From NCBI RefSeq assembly GCF_000203935.1, contig NC_008577.1, forward strand, positions 1,178,001-1,242,000: a stretch of DNA of 64,000 bases, read 5' to 3'. The notes beneath the pieces were generated by a model. It saw only the letters and a program-made list of their open reading frames with translations, made no database searches and was not told the origin of the DNA. Origin of the DNA: Shewanella sp. ANA-3. GTDB lineage: Bacteria; Pseudomonadota; Gammaproteobacteria; Enterobacterales; Shewanellaceae. Within the stretch, counting starts at the first letter, position 1, and each line of letters opens with the position of its first letter. Below are positions 18,220 through 28,821 of the stretch, piece after piece. The translations under genes were made by a program, and so were the position numbers.

Positions 18220-19053
18220 GTGTTTGAATTAATTGCTGGAACCAAACGCTTATCCTTAGCCTCGCCCGTCGTGATGGGCATTCTGAATGTTACTCCCGAT
18301 TCTTTTTCCGATGGTGGAAAGTTCTCTTCCTTTGAATTAGCTTGCCAACATGCCGATGAGATGGTCGCCCAAGGGGCGCTTATCATCGATATCGGTGGCG
18401 AGTCGACAAGACCGGGCGCGGCCGATGTGTCGGTTCAAGATGAACTCGCACGGGTGATCCCTTTGGTGGAATATGTCGCGAAACACCATGATGTGTGGAT
18501 TTCGGTCGATACCAGTAAACCGGAAGTGATGCGACAAGCGGTGAATGCTGGCGCCCATTTAATCAACGATGTGCGTGCCTTGTTGGAGCCTGGGGCTTTA
18601 GAGACTGCGGCGCAGCTAAATGTGCCCATCTGTTTGATGCACATGCAGGGCGCACCGCGCAGTATGCAAACGGCGCCCGAATACCAAGACCTTGTTGCCG
18701 ATGTTTCTGAGTTTTTGTACGAGCGTATTCAAGCCTGCATCGATGCGGGGATCCCGCGGGAGCGATTGTTAATCGACCCGGGTTTTGGCTTTGGTAAAAC
18801 CTTAGAACACAACTATGAACTGCTGGCGAAGTTAGATAGTTTTGAGCAGTTTGAACTGCCGATATTGATAGGTTTATCCCGTAAGAGCATGATAGGAAAC
18901 CTCCTTGCTAGACCGACCTCCGAGCGTTTAGCGGGGAGCCTTGCTGGCGCCATGATAGCGGCCCAGAAAGGGGCACATATCATTCGTGTCCATGATGTCC
19001 CTGAAACTGTCGATATGCTGAAAGTGTTACAAGCGACACAGGCATATCTATAA
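18220..19053 (+). CDS. folP: Dihydropteroate synthase FolP
   Basis: Joins p-aminobenzoate to dihydropterin pyrophosphate in folate synthesis; the target of sulfonamides. The 277-residue TIM-barrel has GILNVTPDSFSDGG near the N-terminus, GGESTRPGA, and LIDPGFGFGKT with GLSRKSMIG later. The GTG start at 18220 has GGAG 7 nt upstream. glmM begins 74 bp downstream, the folP-glmM order found in E. coli. Confidence 0.97.
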   Translation: MFELIAGTKRLSLASPVVMGILNVTPDSFSDGGKFSSFELACQHADEMVAQGALIIDIGGESTRPGAADVSVQDELARVIPLVEYVAKHHDVWISVDTSKPEVMRQAVNAGAHLINDVRALLEPGALETAAQLNVPICLMHMQGAPRSMQTAPEYQDLVADVSEFLYERIQACIDAGIPRERLLIDPGFGFGKTLEHNYELLAKLDSFEQFELPILIGLSRKSMIGNLLARPTSERLAGSLAGAMIAAQKGAHIIRVHDVPETVDMLKVLQATQAYL

Positions 19054-19127
19054 AGGCTATTTTTGTTAAGTATTTCATTAATATTATGATCCCAACCGAA
19101 GGGACACATTGAAGTTTGTGGGGCAAT

Positions 19128-20465
19128 ATGAGCGAACGTAAATTTTTTGGAACCGATGGTATTCGTGGCAAGGTAGGTTCAGGCCAGATGACTCCCGAGC
19201 TGGCATTAAAGTTGGGTTGGGCTGCTGGGCGGGTGTTATCCCGCAGCGGCACGAAAAAAGTGATTATTGGTAAAGATACCCGTATTTCGGGTTATATGTT
19301 TGAGTCTGCCTTAGAGGCGGGTCTTTCGGCAGCTGGCCTCAATGTGATGTTAATGGGGCCAATGCCAACACCTGCTGTGGCTTATCTCACTCGCACTTTC
19401 CGCGCAGAGGCGGGGGTGGTGATCAGTGCATCCCACAATCCTTATTACGATAATGGCATTAAGTTTTTCTCAACCGATGGCAGCAAGCTCGACGATAACC
19501 TAGAGCTGGAAATTGAAGCCGAATTAGAAAAGCCCTTAGAGTGTGTTGAGTCACATCTATTGGGCAAAGTGTCACGTATTGAAGATGCGCGTGGCCGTTA
19601 TATCGAATACTGCAAGGGTAACTTCCCTGCGGATCAAACCCTAACAGGGTTAAAAATTGTCGTGGACTGTGCTCACGGAGCGACCTATCACATTGCACCT
19701 GCGGTATTCCGTGAGTTAGGCGCAGAGGTGATTGCCATTGGTGATAAGCCCAATGGCGTCAACATCAATGACAAAGTGGGCGCCACGTCCATGGCGAAAA
19801 TTTGCGAAACCGTATTGACCGAAGGCGCCGATTTAGGGATTGCACTCGATGGTGACGGTGACCGTATTATGATGGTCAACAGCCGTGGTGAAGTTATCGA
19901 TGGTGACCAAATTCTCTATATTCTGGCCTGCGATGCTAAAGCCCGTGGCGTGCTGCGTGGTGGCGTTGTCGGCACGCTAATGTCTAATCTAGGCCTCGAT
20001 TTAGCCTTGCAAGCCTTAGATATTCCTTTTGCCCGCTCTAAAGTGGGTGACCGTTATGTGATGGAGTTACTGAAAGAACTCGATTGGCGCATTGGCGGCG
20101 AAAACTCGGGCCACATCCTTAACCTTGACCATGGCACGACGGGAGATGGTATCGTGGCAGGTATCTTGGTATTGGCGGCAATGCGTCGACAAAATGCCAC
20201 ACTAGAGCAACTCACTGCCCCAATGGAGATGCTGCCACAAGTGTTAGTGAATGTGCGTTTTGAGGGGGAACACGACCCATTAAGCTCAGATAAAGTTAAA
20301 GCCGCTCAAGCTCAGGTTGAATCAGAACTGGGGGCCCGAGGTCGCGTATTACTACGTAAATCAGGTACTGAACCGTTAATTCGCGTAATGGTTGAAGGTG
20401 ATGATCACAATACTGTGTTAGCGCACGCCAATTTGATCGCAGATGCGGTAAAATCGGCGAGCTAA
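19128..20465 (+). CDS. glmM: Phosphoglucosamine mutase GlmM
   Basis: Interconverts glucosamine-6-phosphate and glucosamine-1-phosphate on the way to UDP-GlcNAc. The 445-residue length equals that of E. coli GlmM. It begins [10 protein letters not shown], has the phosphoserine site [10 protein letters not shown] (S102), the metal-binding DGDGDR loop, and the C-terminal phosphate-binding [12 protein letters not shown]. The ATG at 19128 matches the family; an in-frame TTG at 19116 is ignored. Confidence 0.97.
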   Translation: MSERKFFGTDGIRGKVGSGQMTPELALKLGWAAGRVLSRSGTKKVIIGKDTRISGYMFESALEAGLSAAGLNVMLMGPMPTPAVAYLTRTFRAEAGVVISASHNPYYDNGIKFFSTDGSKLDDNLELEIEAELEKPLECVESHLLGKVSRIEDARGRYIEYCKGNFPADQTLTGLKIVVDCAHGATYHIAPAVFRELGAEVIAIGDKPNGVNINDKVGATSMAKICETVLTEGADLGIALDGDGDRIMMVNSRGEVIDGDQILYILACDAKARGVLRGGVVGTLMSNLGLDLALQALDIPFARSKVGDRYVMELLKELDWRIGGENSGHILNLDHGTTGDGIVAGILVLAAMRRQNATLEQLTAPMEMLPQVLVNVRFEGEHDPLSSDKVKAAQAQVESELGARGRVLLRKSGTEPLIRVMVEGDDHNTVLAHANLIADAVKSAS

Positions 20466-20658
20466 TCAGACCAATCTTTAGTCGAGTGCAGCTGATACCG
20501 ATTAAAAATGAAGGTGTTAGCTGCATTAATGAGCAAGAATAGGGTTTGGCGTGTAAAAAGTAAGCATTCCAACCTAATATCTGAAAAATTTCGAATTTAG
20601 CTATTGTAACTTAATAAGTGGTTCGCTATTATTCACGCCGCTTTCAGAGGAGACAGTG

Positions 20659-21441
20659 ATGGCACTCAGACGTCCTATGGTAGCTGGCAATTGGAAGATG
20701 AACGGCAGCGCGGCATTAGCCCAAGAGTTGTTCAAGAAATTTGCCTCAAAGCTCCAAAATGATTCAGCTGAAGTGGTTTTATGCCCGCCTTCTATCTATC
20801 TAGAAAGCGTAAGGCAACTGCTAGAAGCAAACAAGGAAGCGTTAGACGGTTCACTTGTTAGGATGGGCGCTCAGAATTTAAGTCAACATGACTTTGGCGC
20901 TTATACCGGAGAAGTTTCGGGTCAGATGCTTAAAGATTGCGGATGTCGATATGTCATTATCGGGCATTCAGAACGTCGCCGTATGTACGGAGAGACGAGT
21001 AATATCGTAGCGGAGAAATTCGCTGCAGCACAAAAGCACGGTTTAACCCCCATTTTATGCGTGGGTGAGTCGGGTCCAGCACGTGAAGCAAGACGTACCT
21101 TCGAGGTGATTGCGGAAGAGTTGGATATAGTGATCCAGAAAAATGGCACTATGGCTTTTGATAACGCCATTATCGCTTACGAGCCGTTATGGGCGGTAGG
21201 GACTGGTAAGAGCGCGACACCAGAGCAGGCACAAGAAGTACATGCGTTTATACGCAAGCGTCTCTCTGAAGTGTCTCCGTTTATCGGAGAAAATATCAGG
21301 ATTTTGTACGGTGGCAGTGTGACACCGAGTAATGCGGCAGATTTATTTGCCCAACCTGATGTTGATGGTGGACTGATTGGCGGTGCCAGTTTAAACTCTA
21401 CCGAGTTTTTAAGTCTGTGTACCATAGCGATGAGCGCATAA
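20659..21441 (+). CDS. tpiA: Triosephosphate isomerase
   Basis: Glycolytic enzyme interconverting dihydroxyacetone phosphate and glyceraldehyde-3-phosphate. The 260-residue protein shows NWKMNG with the catalytic Lys, IIGHSERR with the catalytic His, and AYEPLWAVGTG with the catalytic Glu. GGAG lies 6 nt before the ATG at 20659. Its stop is followed after 1 bp by the secG start (TAATATG), so the two are translationally linked. tpiA directly ahead of secG differs from E. coli, where glmM is the direct neighbour. Confidence 0.97.
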   Translation: MALRRPMVAGNWKMNGSAALAQELFKKFASKLQNDSAEVVLCPPSIYLESVRQLLEANKEALDGSLVRMGAQNLSQHDFGAYTGEVSGQMLKDCGCRYVIIGHSERRRMYGETSNIVAEKFAAAQKHGLTPILCVGESGPAREARRTFEVIAEELDIVIQKNGTMAFDNAIIAYEPLWAVGTGKSATPEQAQEVHAFIRKRLSEVSPFIGENIRILYGGSVTPSNAADLFAQPDVDGGLIGGASLNSTEFLSLCTIAMSA

Positions 21442-21442
21442 T

Positions 21443-21775
21443 ATGTATGAAGTTTTAGTAGTTGTTTACTTGTTGGTTGCATTAGGTTTAATTGGCCTGA
21501 TCTTAATCCAGCAAGGCAAAGGAGCTGACATGGGTGCCTCATTTGGCGCCGGTGCATCAGGTACCTTATTCGGTTCAAGCGGTTCAGGTAACTTCCTGAC
21601 ACGTACAACGGCGATTCTGGCCATTGCGTTTTTCACGTTAAGTCTGCTGATTGGCAACTTAAGTGCAAACCACGCAAAAAATGAAGATGCATGGAAAAAT
21701 TTAGGTGCTGATGAACAGGTTACTCAACCAGTTGATCAAGCAACCGAAAAGTCAGAAACGAAAATTCCTGACTAG
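21443..21775 (+). CDS. secG: Preprotein translocase subunit SecG
   Basis: A small accessory subunit of the SecYEG channel, 110 residues. Two TM helices (about 2-22 and 55-72) flank a Gly-rich cytoplasmic loop (GASFGAGASGTLFGSSGSG). A polar C-terminal tail follows. It starts 1 bp after the tpiA stop, and tRNA-Leu begins 11 bp after its own stop, as in the E. coli secG-leuU-metY order. Confidence 0.96.
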   Translation: MYEVLVVVYLLVALGLIGLILIQQGKGADMGASFGAGASGTLFGSSGSGNFLTRTTAILAIAFFTLSLLIGNLSANHAKNEDAWKNLGADEQVTQPVDQATEKSETKIPD

Positions 21776-21786
21776 TAAAAGGTGTC

Positions 21787-21873
21787 GCCGAGGTGGTGAA
21801 ATTGGTAGACGCGCAGCCTTGAGGTGGCTGTGTCCTAACGGACGTGCGGGTTCAAGTCCCGCTCTCGGCACCA
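21787..21873 (+). tRNA. leuU: tRNA-Leu (GAG)
   Basis: An 87-nt class II tRNA with acceptor GCCGAGG/TCTCGGC, anticodon GAG in CTTGAGGT, long variable arm and encoded CCA. Its position after secG matches E. coli leuU. Confidence 0.95.
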
Positions 21874-21956
21874 TAATATAGCTAAGTGAGACGAAGTAAG
21901 CGCTGACTTAGTTATTGCAAGCAAAGACGATAGTCAATATACTTGCACACAGTTGA

Positions 21957-22033
<77 letters not shown>

Positions 22034-22091
22034 GCTCCTAGTAACGAATAGTATTTGAATTCGTTATGGTTTACAGGTTCTTGAAGCTAAT

Positions 22092-22116
22092 AACCTCGTC
22101 ATTACGGGGTTTTTTG
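22092..22116 (+). terminator. Terminator 1 between metY and rimP
   Basis: AACCTCGT and ACGGGGTT form an 8-bp stem with one T-G pair and a CATT loop, followed by six T. It is the first of two tandem terminators ahead of rimP. Confidence 0.85.
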
Positions 22117-22162
22117 TTATCTGGGACTTTTAAATTTGTCGTATCCGATGCGACGTTTTACT

Positions 22163-22190
22163 AGGGCTATTAAGCCCTTTTTTGTTTTTT
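22163..22190 (+). terminator. Terminator 2 between metY and rimP
   Basis: AGGGCT and AGCCCT form a 6-bp stem with an ATTA loop, followed by a long T-rich run. It ends only 14 bp before the rimP start codon, so the rimP ribosome site lies right after the T-run. Confidence 0.8.
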
Positions 22191-22203
22191 CCGGGGGTCA
22201 ATT

Positions 22204-22659
22204 TTGGCAACATTAGAATCCAGACTGGCAGACATGCTCAAAGTGCCTGTGGAGGCATTAGGCTTCCAACTTTGGGGCATTGAATATGTACAAGCGGGTA
22301 AACATTCAATCCTGCGCGTGTTCATTGATGGTGAGAATGGTATCAATATCGAAGATTGTGCCAACGTAAGTCGCCAAGTCAGCGCTGTACTCGATGTTGA
22401 AGACCCTATTTCGACCGAATATACCTTAGAGGTTTCTTCACCCGGTGTAGATAGACCGCTGTTCACTGCTGAACAATATGCGGCCTACGTCGGTGAGGAT
22501 GTCAAGCTTCAACTGACTATGCCTGTCGCGGGCAGTCGTAATTTAAAAGGCGCCATTACACAGGTTGACGGCCAAATGCTGTCACTCAATGTGAATGGTA
22601 AAGAGCTGGTTGTCGCCTTGGATAATATCCGTAAAGGCAACATCATCGCTAAGTTTTGA
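22204..22659 (+). CDS. rimP: Ribosome maturation factor RimP
   Basis: Needed for 30S assembly. The 151-residue protein has the N-terminal alpha/beta domain ([25 protein letters not shown]), the [15 protein letters not shown] helix, and [14 protein letters not shown], all family signatures. A C-terminal SH3-like domain ends in [11 protein letters not shown]. The TTG start at 22204 is preferred: a GGGGG lies 6 nt upstream and there is no ATG before residue 11. nusA follows 29 bp later. Confidence 0.95.
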   Translation: MATLESRLADMLKVPVEALGFQLWGIEYVQAGKHSILRVFIDGENGINIEDCANVSRQVSAVLDVEDPISTEYTLEVSSPGVDRPLFTAEQYAAYVGEDVKLQLTMPVAGSRNLKGAITQVDGQMLSLNVNGKELVVALDNIRKGNIIAKF

Positions 22660-22688
22660 TGGTTTCAAGGTGAACGAGGCAAGACGAA

Positions 22689-24188
22689 ATGAATAAAGAG
22701 ATTCTGCTAGTCGCTGAGGCGGTTTCAAATGAAAAAGCCGTTCCACGCGAGAAAATTTTTGAAGCGCTAGAAACTGCGCTGGCAACTGCAACCAAGAAAA
22801 AATACGAAGGCGATATCGACGTTCGTGTTTCTATCGACCGTAAAACCGGCGCCTATGAAACGTTCCGCCGCTGGATGGTGATCGATGATAACGGTGTTGC
22901 GTTAGAAAACCCATACCGCGAAATCACCTTGGAAGCTGCGCGTTACGAAAACCCAGAAATCCAACCTGGCGATTACATCGAAGATCAGATCGAATCTGTT
23001 GCCTTCGACCGTATTACGACGCAAACCGCTAAGCAAGTGATCGTACAAAAAGTACGTGAAGCCGAGCGTGCGCAAGTCGTTGAACAGTTCCAAGATAAAG
23101 AAGGCGAGCTGATCACTGGTGTTGTGAAAAAAGCGACCCGTGAAAGTGTTGTTGTTGACTTAGGTAACAACGCTGACGGCGTATTGTTCCGTGAAGATTT
23201 AATTTCACGCGAATCTTTCCGTCCTGGTGACCGTGTCCGTGCACTGCTGTATTCAGTACGTCCAGAGGCACGTGGCGCGCAGTTATTCTTAACTCGCACT
23301 AAGCCAGATATGCTGATTGAGCTGTTCCGTGTTGAAGTACCGGAAATCGCCGATGAGCTGATCGAAGTCATGGGCGCTGCGCGCGACCCAGGTGCACGCG
23401 CTAAGATCGCCGTGAAGTCAAACGACCGTCGTATCGACCCAATCGGTGCTTGCGTAGGTATGCGTGGTGCACGTGTACAAGCAGTATCGAATGAACTCGG
23501 TGGCGAGCGTGTGGATATCGTGTTGTGGGATGATAATCCAGCACAATATGTGATCAACGCAATGGCGCCTGCCGATGTGGCTTCTATCATCGTTGATGAA
23601 GACAACCACTCAATGGATATCGCCGTTGAAGCGGAAAGTCTGGCACAAGCGATTGGCCGTAACGGTCAAAACGTACGTTTAGCGACTCAGCTGACTGGTT
23701 GGGAACTGAACGTAATGACAGTGGAAGACATGAACAAGAAGCACCAAGCCGAGAGCGCTAAGGTGAAGAGCTTATTCATTAACGCACTGGATGTAGATGA
23801 AGATTTTGCTCAAGTACTGGCTGACGAAGGTTTTACTTCTCTCGAAGAAGTGGCTTACGTGCCTGTATCTGAATTATTAGCAATTGATGGCTTCGATGAA
23901 GATATCGTTGAAGCATTACGTGAGCGTGCAAAAGCGGCGATCTCAACTCGAGCTCTCGCCACTGAAGAAGCACTAGATGGTGTGGAGCCAAGTGAAGAGT
24001 TATTAGCACTTGAAGGTGTTGAAAGACACTTAGCCTATGTTTTAGCAAGCAAAGGTATCGTGACTCTAGAAGACTTGGCTGAACAAGGCATTGATGATTT
24101 GATCGAAATTGAAGAATTGACAGAAGAAAAAGCAGGTGCGCTGATCATGGCTGCCCGCAACATCTGTTGGTTTGGCGAAGAAGCATAA
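22689..24188 (+). CDS. nusA: Transcription termination/antitermination factor NusA
   Basis: Binds RNA polymerase and modulates pausing, termination and antitermination. The 499-residue protein has an N-terminal polymerase-binding domain (about 1-125), an S1 domain (about 135-200), two KH domains (about 230-345, with [25 protein letters not shown]), and two C-terminal acidic Helix-hairpin-Helix repeats (about 365-490), as in E. coli. In E. coli NusA represses its own operon; the tandem terminators ahead of rimP fit the same logic here. Confidence 0.97.
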   Translation: MNKEILLVAEAVSNEKAVPREKIFEALETALATATKKKYEGDIDVRVSIDRKTGAYETFRRWMVIDDNGVALENPYREITLEAARYENPEIQPGDYIEDQIESVAFDRITTQTAKQVIVQKVREAERAQVVEQFQDKEGELITGVVKKATRESVVVDLGNNADGVLFREDLISRESFRPGDRVRALLYSVRPEARGAQLFLTRTKPDMLIELFRVEVPEIADELIEVMGAARDPGARAKIAVKSNDRRIDPIGACVGMRGARVQAVSNELGGERVDIVLWDDNPAQYVINAMAPADVASIIVDEDNHSMDIAVEAESLAQAIGRNGQNVRLATQLTGWELNVMTVEDMNKKHQAESAKVKSLFINALDVDEDFAQVLADEGFTSLEEVAYVPVSELLAIDGFDEDIVEALRERAKAAISTRALATEEALDGVEPSEELLALEGVERHLAYVLASKGIVTLEDLAEQGIDDLIEIEELTEEKAGALIMAARNICWFGEEA

Positions 24189-24213
24189 GTCGATCAACAG
24201 GGGGATTTAACTG

Positions 24214-26883
24214 ATGGCAGATACTACCGTAGAGAAATTGGCCACGGAAGTGGGTAAAAGTGTTGAACGTCTGATTGAGCAATTCTCTCAGGCCGGAATT
24301 AAGAAAGGCCAAACTGATAACGTGTCTGAAGCTGAGAAGCAACAGTTACTGGATTATCTGAAGAAGCAGCATGGCGGCGAAAGTGCACCGACCAAAATGA
24401 CACTGCAACGTAAAACCGTATCGACCCTGAGTGTGGCCGGTAATGGTGGTCAATCTAAAGACGTTAAAGTAGAAGTACGTAAGACCCGTACTTTCGTTAA
24501 GCGCGACGTGAGCGAAGCGGTTCTGAAAGCTGAAGAAGAAGCTAAAGCGAAGGCAGAAGCCGAAGCTCAGGCAAAAGCTGAAGCAGAAGCCAAGGCCAGA
24601 GCGGAAGCCGAAGCTAAGGCTAAAGCAGACGCCGAAGCAAAAGCTGAAGCCAAGGCGAAAGCGGATGCTGAAGCAAAAGCTAAAGCCAAAGCGGCGACTG
24701 ATGCGAAAACCACAAAAGATACTTCGCCAGAAGCGGAAGCGGCGCGTGTTGAAGCTGAGCGTTTAAAAGCGGCTCAAGCGGAAGCGACTAAGCGTAAGCA
24801 AGACGAAGAAGCGGCTAAAGCGGCTGAAAAAGCACGTCTGTTAGCAGAAGAAAACTCTAAGCGTTGGGACGAAGAAGAGCGTCAACGTAAAGAGGCTGAG
24901 CGTTATAGCGATCACCATATCACTACCTCTAAAGTGGCCCGTGCCGCTGAAGATTCATCGGATATGGATGAAGAAAAGCGTGGTCGTCGTGCACGTAACA
25001 AAAACACCGCTAAGACTAAACGCGGTGGTAAAGATGCTCGCGATGGTCGCGAAAAACACATGCGTAACCGCAGCACAGCGCCAGAATCAATGGCACACGG
25101 CTTTAACAAGCCAGTAGCTGCTGTTACCCGTGACGTACGTATCGGTGAAACCGTTACTGTGGCAGAACTTGCGCACTTAATGGCTGTTAAAGCGACTGAA
25201 ATCATCAAACAAATGATGAAGATGGGTTCAATGGTGACGATCAACCAAGTGTTAGATCAAGAAACCGCCCAATTAGTTGCCGAAGAAATGGGCCACAAAG
25301 TAGTACTGATCCGTGAAAACGAATTAGAGCAACAAGTACTGTCTGAGCGTGATGAAGAGGGTGGCGTTAAGCTTGAACCTCGTGCGCCAGTTGTGACCAT
25401 CATGGGTCACGTTGACCACGGTAAAACGTCTCTGCTCGACTATATCCGCCGCGCGAAAGTCGCTGCGGGTGAGGCCGGTGGTATTACTCAGCATATCGGT
25501 GCATACCATGTTGAGACGGAAAACGGCATGATTACTTTCTTAGACACCCCTGGTCACGCCGCGTTTACCGCAATGCGTGCCCGTGGTGCTAAAGCGACTG
25601 ACATCGTTGTACTGGTTGTTGCTGCCGATGACGGCGTAATGCCACAAACTATCGAAGCGATTCAACACGCTAAAGCCGGTAACGTGCCATTGATTGTTGC
25701 CGTCAACAAGATGGACAAACCAGAAGCCGATATCGACCGCGTGAAGAGCGAATTAGCGCAACACGGCGTTATGTCTGAAGATTGGGGCGGTGACAACATG
25801 TTCGCCTTCGTATCTGCTAAGACAGGTGCTGGCGTTGACGACCTACTCGAAGGCATTCTGCTGCAAGCTGAAGTATTAGAGCTTAAAGCAGTACGTGACG
25901 GTATGGCGGCAGGTGTGGTTATCGAATCACAACTGGACAAAGGTCGTGGCCCTGTGGCAACGATTCTGGTTCAAGAAGGTACATTGCGCCAAGGCGACAT
26001 CGTTCTGTGTGGTTTAGAATACGGCAAAATCCGTGCGATGAAAGACGAGAACGGTCGTTCAATCACTGAAGCGGGCCCATCAATCCCTGTTGAGATCTTA
26101 GGTCTGTCAGGTGTGCCATCTGCCGGTGATGAAGCAACTGTTGTTCGCGACGAGCGTAAAGCCCGTGAAGTAGCGCTGTACCGTCAAGGTAAGTTCCGTG
26201 ACGTGAAATTAGCACGTCAGCAGAAGTCTAAGCTGGAAAACATGTTCGCGAACATGACCGAAGGCGAAGTGAAGGAACTGAACATCGTTCTGAAGGCAGA
26301 CGTTCAAGGTTCACTCGAAGCGATTACCGACTCCTTAATGGGTCTGTCTACCGACGAAGTGAAAGTGAACATCATCGCTCGCGGTGTGGGTGCTCTGACC
26401 GAAACCGACGCGACTTTAGCTGCGGCTTCTAACGCTATCATGGTTGGCTTTAACGTCCGTGCCGATGCACAGGCACGTAAGACTATCGAAAGCGAAAGTG
26501 TTGACCTGCGTTACTACAGCGTTATCTATAATCTGATTGATGAAGTGAAAGCGGCGATGACGGGTATGTTGTCACCAGAATTCAAGCAACAGATTATCGG
26601 TCTGGCTGAAGTACGTGACGTGTTCAAGTCACCAAAACTTGGCGCAATCGCCGGTTGTATGGTGACTGAAGGTACCATCAAGCGCAGCGCACCAATCCGC
26701 GTACTGCGTGATAACGTGGTGATCTTCGAAGGTGAACTCGAATCGCTACGTCGCTTTAAAGACGACGTTAACGAAGTTCGCAACGGCATGGAATGTGGTA
26801 TCGGTGTTAAGAACTACAACGATGTCCGCGTGGGTGACCAAATCGAAGTATTCGAAACCGTCGAAGTGGCACGTACACTGTAA
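24214..26883 (+). CDS. infB: Translation initiation factor IF-2
   Basis: A GTPase that places initiator tRNA on the 30S subunit. The 889-residue protein has an N-terminal IF2_N domain, then a long Ala/Lys/Glu coiled region (about 105-235) built of AEAKAKAE-like repeats. A Lys/Arg-rich linker follows. The G domain begins at about residue 397 with [25 protein letters not shown] and NKMDKPEAD are also present, followed by beta-barrel and C-terminal domains. Length is close to E. coli IF2-1 (890). A short hairpin follows at 26892. Confidence 0.98.
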   Translation: MADTTVEKLATEVGKSVERLIEQFSQAGIKKGQTDNVSEAEKQQLLDYLKKQHGGESAPTKMTLQRKTVSTLSVAGNGGQSKDVKVEVRKTRTFVKRDVSEAVLKAEEEAKAKAEAEAQAKAEAEAKARAEAEAKAKADAEAKAEAKAKADAEAKAKAKAATDAKTTKDTSPEAEAARVEAERLKAAQAEATKRKQDEEAAKAAEKARLLAEENSKRWDEEERQRKEAERYSDHHITTSKVARAAEDSSDMDEEKRGRRARNKNTAKTKRGGKDARDGREKHMRNRSTAPESMAHGFNKPVAAVTRDVRIGETVTVAELAHLMAVKATEIIKQMMKMGSMVTINQVLDQETAQLVAEEMGHKVVLIRENELEQQVLSERDEEGGVKLEPRAPVVTIMGHVDHGKTSLLDYIRRAKVAAGEAGGITQHIGAYHVETENGMITFLDTPGHAAFTAMRARGAKATDIVVLVVAADDGVMPQTIEAIQHAKAGNVPLIVAVNKMDKPEADIDRVKSELAQHGVMSEDWGGDNMFAFVSAKTGAGVDDLLEGILLQAEVLELKAVRDGMAAGVVIESQLDKGRGPVATILVQEGTLRQGDIVLCGLEYGKIRAMKDENGRSITEAGPSIPVEILGLSGVPSAGDEATVVRDERKAREVALYRQGKFRDVKLARQQKSKLENMFANMTEGEVKELNIVLKADVQGSLEAITDSLMGLSTDEVKVNIIARGVGALTETDATLAAASNAIMVGFNVRADAQARKTIESESVDLRYYSVIYNLIDEVKAAMTGMLSPEFKQQIIGLAEVRDVFKSPKLGAIAGCMVTEGTIKRSAPIRVLRDNVVIFEGELESLRRFKDDVNEVRNGMECGIGVKNYNDVRVGDQIEVFETVEVARTL

Positions 26884-26891
26884 CGATAAAG

Positions 26892-26914
26892 AGGGCGGCA
26901 TTAGCCGCCCTTTC
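26892..26914 (+). terminator. Weak terminator-like hairpin between infB and rbfA
   Basis: AGGGCGGC and GCCGCCCT form an 8-bp stem with an ATTA loop and only TTTC after it. It may attenuate or stabilise rather than fully stop the operon transcript. Confidence 0.6.
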
Positions 26915-26945
26915 AATTTAATACATTAGCTATGGTAACTCTATT

Positions 26946-27386
26946 ATGGCAAAAGAATTCAGTCGTACACGTCGCATAGCCCAGCAGTTGCAGCAAGAGC
27001 TGGCTGTTGTGTTACAACGCGACATGAAAGATCCCCGTATTGGTTTTGTAACCGTTAATGATGTCGATGTATCCCGCGATTTAAGTTACGCCAAAGTGTT
27101 TGTGACTTTCTTCGAAGAAGACAAAGAGCTGGTGCAAGAAAAGCTCAATGCCTTGATTACAGCTGCGCCTTATATCCGTACTTTAGTTGCGGGCCGCATG
27201 AAGCTGAGAGTCATGCCTGAAATCCGTTTCGTGTATGACAGTTCATTGGTTGAAGGTATGCGTATGTCTAACCTCGTCAGCCAAGTGATCAACAGTGATA
27301 AAGCCAAGCAGCAACAGTTTGGTAGCGCCGAAGATGTGACGTCGAATGACATCGACGAAGCCGATGACACCGAAGGTAAAGCGTAA
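26946..27386 (+). CDS. rbfA: 30S ribosome-binding factor RbfA
   Basis: A cold-shock-associated 30S maturation factor. The 146-residue protein starts with [18 protein letters not shown] and has [20 protein letters not shown] and [16 protein letters not shown] segments typical of the KH-fold. The last 25 residues are acidic. Its TAA overlaps the truB ATG by one base (TAATG), a sign of translational coupling. Confidence 0.96.
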   Translation: MAKEFSRTRRIAQQLQQELAVVLQRDMKDPRIGFVTVNDVDVSRDLSYAKVFVTFFEEDKELVQEKLNALITAAPYIRTLVAGRMKLRVMPEIRFVYDSSLVEGMRMSNLVSQVINSDKAKQQQFGSAEDVTSNDIDEADDTEGKA

Positions 27387-28339
27387 TGGCGAGACGTTCG
27401 AAGGGCCGCTTTATCGACGGTATTGTGTTGTTGGACAAAGCCACTGGCATGAGTTCCAACTTTGCATTACAACGGGTAAAGCGCTTTTTTAATGCCAATA
27501 AAGCGGGGCACACGGGGGCGCTCGATCCCTTGGCAACGGGTATGCTACCTGTGTGTTTAGGCGAAGCGACTAAGTTTTCGCAGCATTTGCTGGATTCGGA
27601 TAAGCGTTATCTGGTTACCGCAAAACTGGGACAACGCACAGATACTAGCGACTCCGACGGTGAAGTGGTGCAGACTCGCCCGCTCGAATTCACTGAGGCG
27701 CAGTTAATGTCCGCCTTAGAGCATTTTCGTGGCGATACCCAGCAAGTACCCTCCATGTATTCGGCGCTGAAATACCAAGGCCAGCCTTTGTATAAGTATG
27801 CCCGCGAGGGGATTGAAGTGCCGCGCGAGGCGCGTCCAATTACGGTCTTTGAACTGAACTTCATCGGTCTAGAAGGCGATGAGCTGACCTTAGACATTCA
27901 TTGTTCAAAGGGCACTTATATTCGCACTATCATCGATGATTTAGGTGAGATGCTTGGTTGTGGCGCCCATGTGATTATGCTGCGTCGTACTCAAGTCGCG
28001 CATTATCCCTACGACAAAATGGTCACCTTGGAGCAACTCGAAGCCTTAGTCGCTAAGGCGCAGGAAGAGCAGCTTGACCCTAGCAGTTTGCTTGACTCGT
28101 TGCTGCTACCTATGGATACCGCTGTTGCTGACTTTCCTGAGGTCAATGTGCCAGATGCAAGCGCAGCTTACTTAATGCAAGGTCAGGCGGTACGTGTCTC
28201 TGGACTCGTTGCAGATACATTGGTGCGCATTACGTTGGGCACTGAGCGTCGTTTCGTTGGAATTGGCGAGATGAACCAAGATGGCTTACTGGCACCAAAG
28301 CGCTTAGTTGTGCTCCACGACCAAGCTAAAGCATCTTAA
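27386..28339 (+). CDS. truB: tRNA pseudouridine-55 synthase TruB
   Basis: Makes pseudouridine 55 in the T-loop of tRNAs. The 317-residue protein has the catalytic segment [15 protein letters not shown] with Asp47, plus [21 protein letters not shown] and the C-terminal PUA-like domain. It shares one base with the end of rbfA. rpsO follows 126 bp later. Confidence 0.97.
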   Translation: MARRSKGRFIDGIVLLDKATGMSSNFALQRVKRFFNANKAGHTGALDPLATGMLPVCLGEATKFSQHLLDSDKRYLVTAKLGQRTDTSDSDGEVVQTRPLEFTEAQLMSALEHFRGDTQQVPSMYSALKYQGQPLYKYAREGIEVPREARPITVFELNFIGLEGDELTLDIHCSKGTYIRTIIDDLGEMLGCGAHVIMLRRTQVAHYPYDKMVTLEQLEALVAKAQEEQLDPSSLLDSLLLPMDTAVADFPEVNVPDASAAYLMQGQAVRVSGLVADTLVRITLGTERRFVGIGEMNQDGLLAPKRLVVLHDQAKAS

Positions 28340-28465
28340 TTGATTGTCTTGGGTTATTAATCCATCGCATTTATTGCGCGCGCCAAGGATTATGGGTAGA
28401 ATAGCGCGCCCTCTGGCTGAGTTAGTGATCGGCTAGAGATTCACATTTTATATTTGGAGAGACAC

Positions 28466-28735
28466 ATGTCACTAAGTACTGAAGCGAAAGCAAAGATCCT
28501 GGCTGAATTTGGCCGTGGCGCAAACGACACTGGTTCAACTGAAGTTCAAGTTGCGCTGTTAACTGCTCAAATCAACCATTTGCAAGATCACTTCAAAGAG
28601 CACATCCACGATCACCACTCACGTCGTGGTCTGTTACGCATGGTTAGCGCTCGTCGTAAGTTATTAGCTTACCTGAAGCGTACTGAAGCAGCGCGTTACA
28701 ATGAGCTGATCCAAAAGTTAGGTTTACGTCGTTAA
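28466..28735 (+). CDS. rpsO: 30S ribosomal protein S15
   Basis: An 89-residue primary 16S rRNA-binding protein of the small subunit. The signature [19 protein letters not shown] and [21 protein letters not shown] are typical. TTGGAGA lies before the ATG at 28466. A strong terminator follows directly; pnp, the usual next gene, is displaced by a GGDEF/EAL gene on the other strand. Confidence 0.98.
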
Positions 28736-28753
28736 TCACGCGTTTACTGACAT

Positions 28754-28780
28754 AAAAAAGGAGGCTAAGCCTCCTTTTTT
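28754..28780 (+). terminator. Terminator of rpsO
   Basis: AAAAAAGGAGGC and GCCTCCTTTTTT form a 12-bp perfect stem with a TAA loop and a T-run. It could act on the converging GGDEF/EAL transcript as well. Confidence 0.92.
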
Positions 28781-28821
28781 ATTGCCTCAAATTTACTCTT
28801 TTACACTCTCTCTTCGGTGCG

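Noticed and set aside
22985..23605. A 206-codon minus-strand frame inside nusA
   Set aside because: It is antisense to a fully conserved NusA, is Ser/Arg/Thr-rich as expected of a shadow frame, and has no ribosome site.
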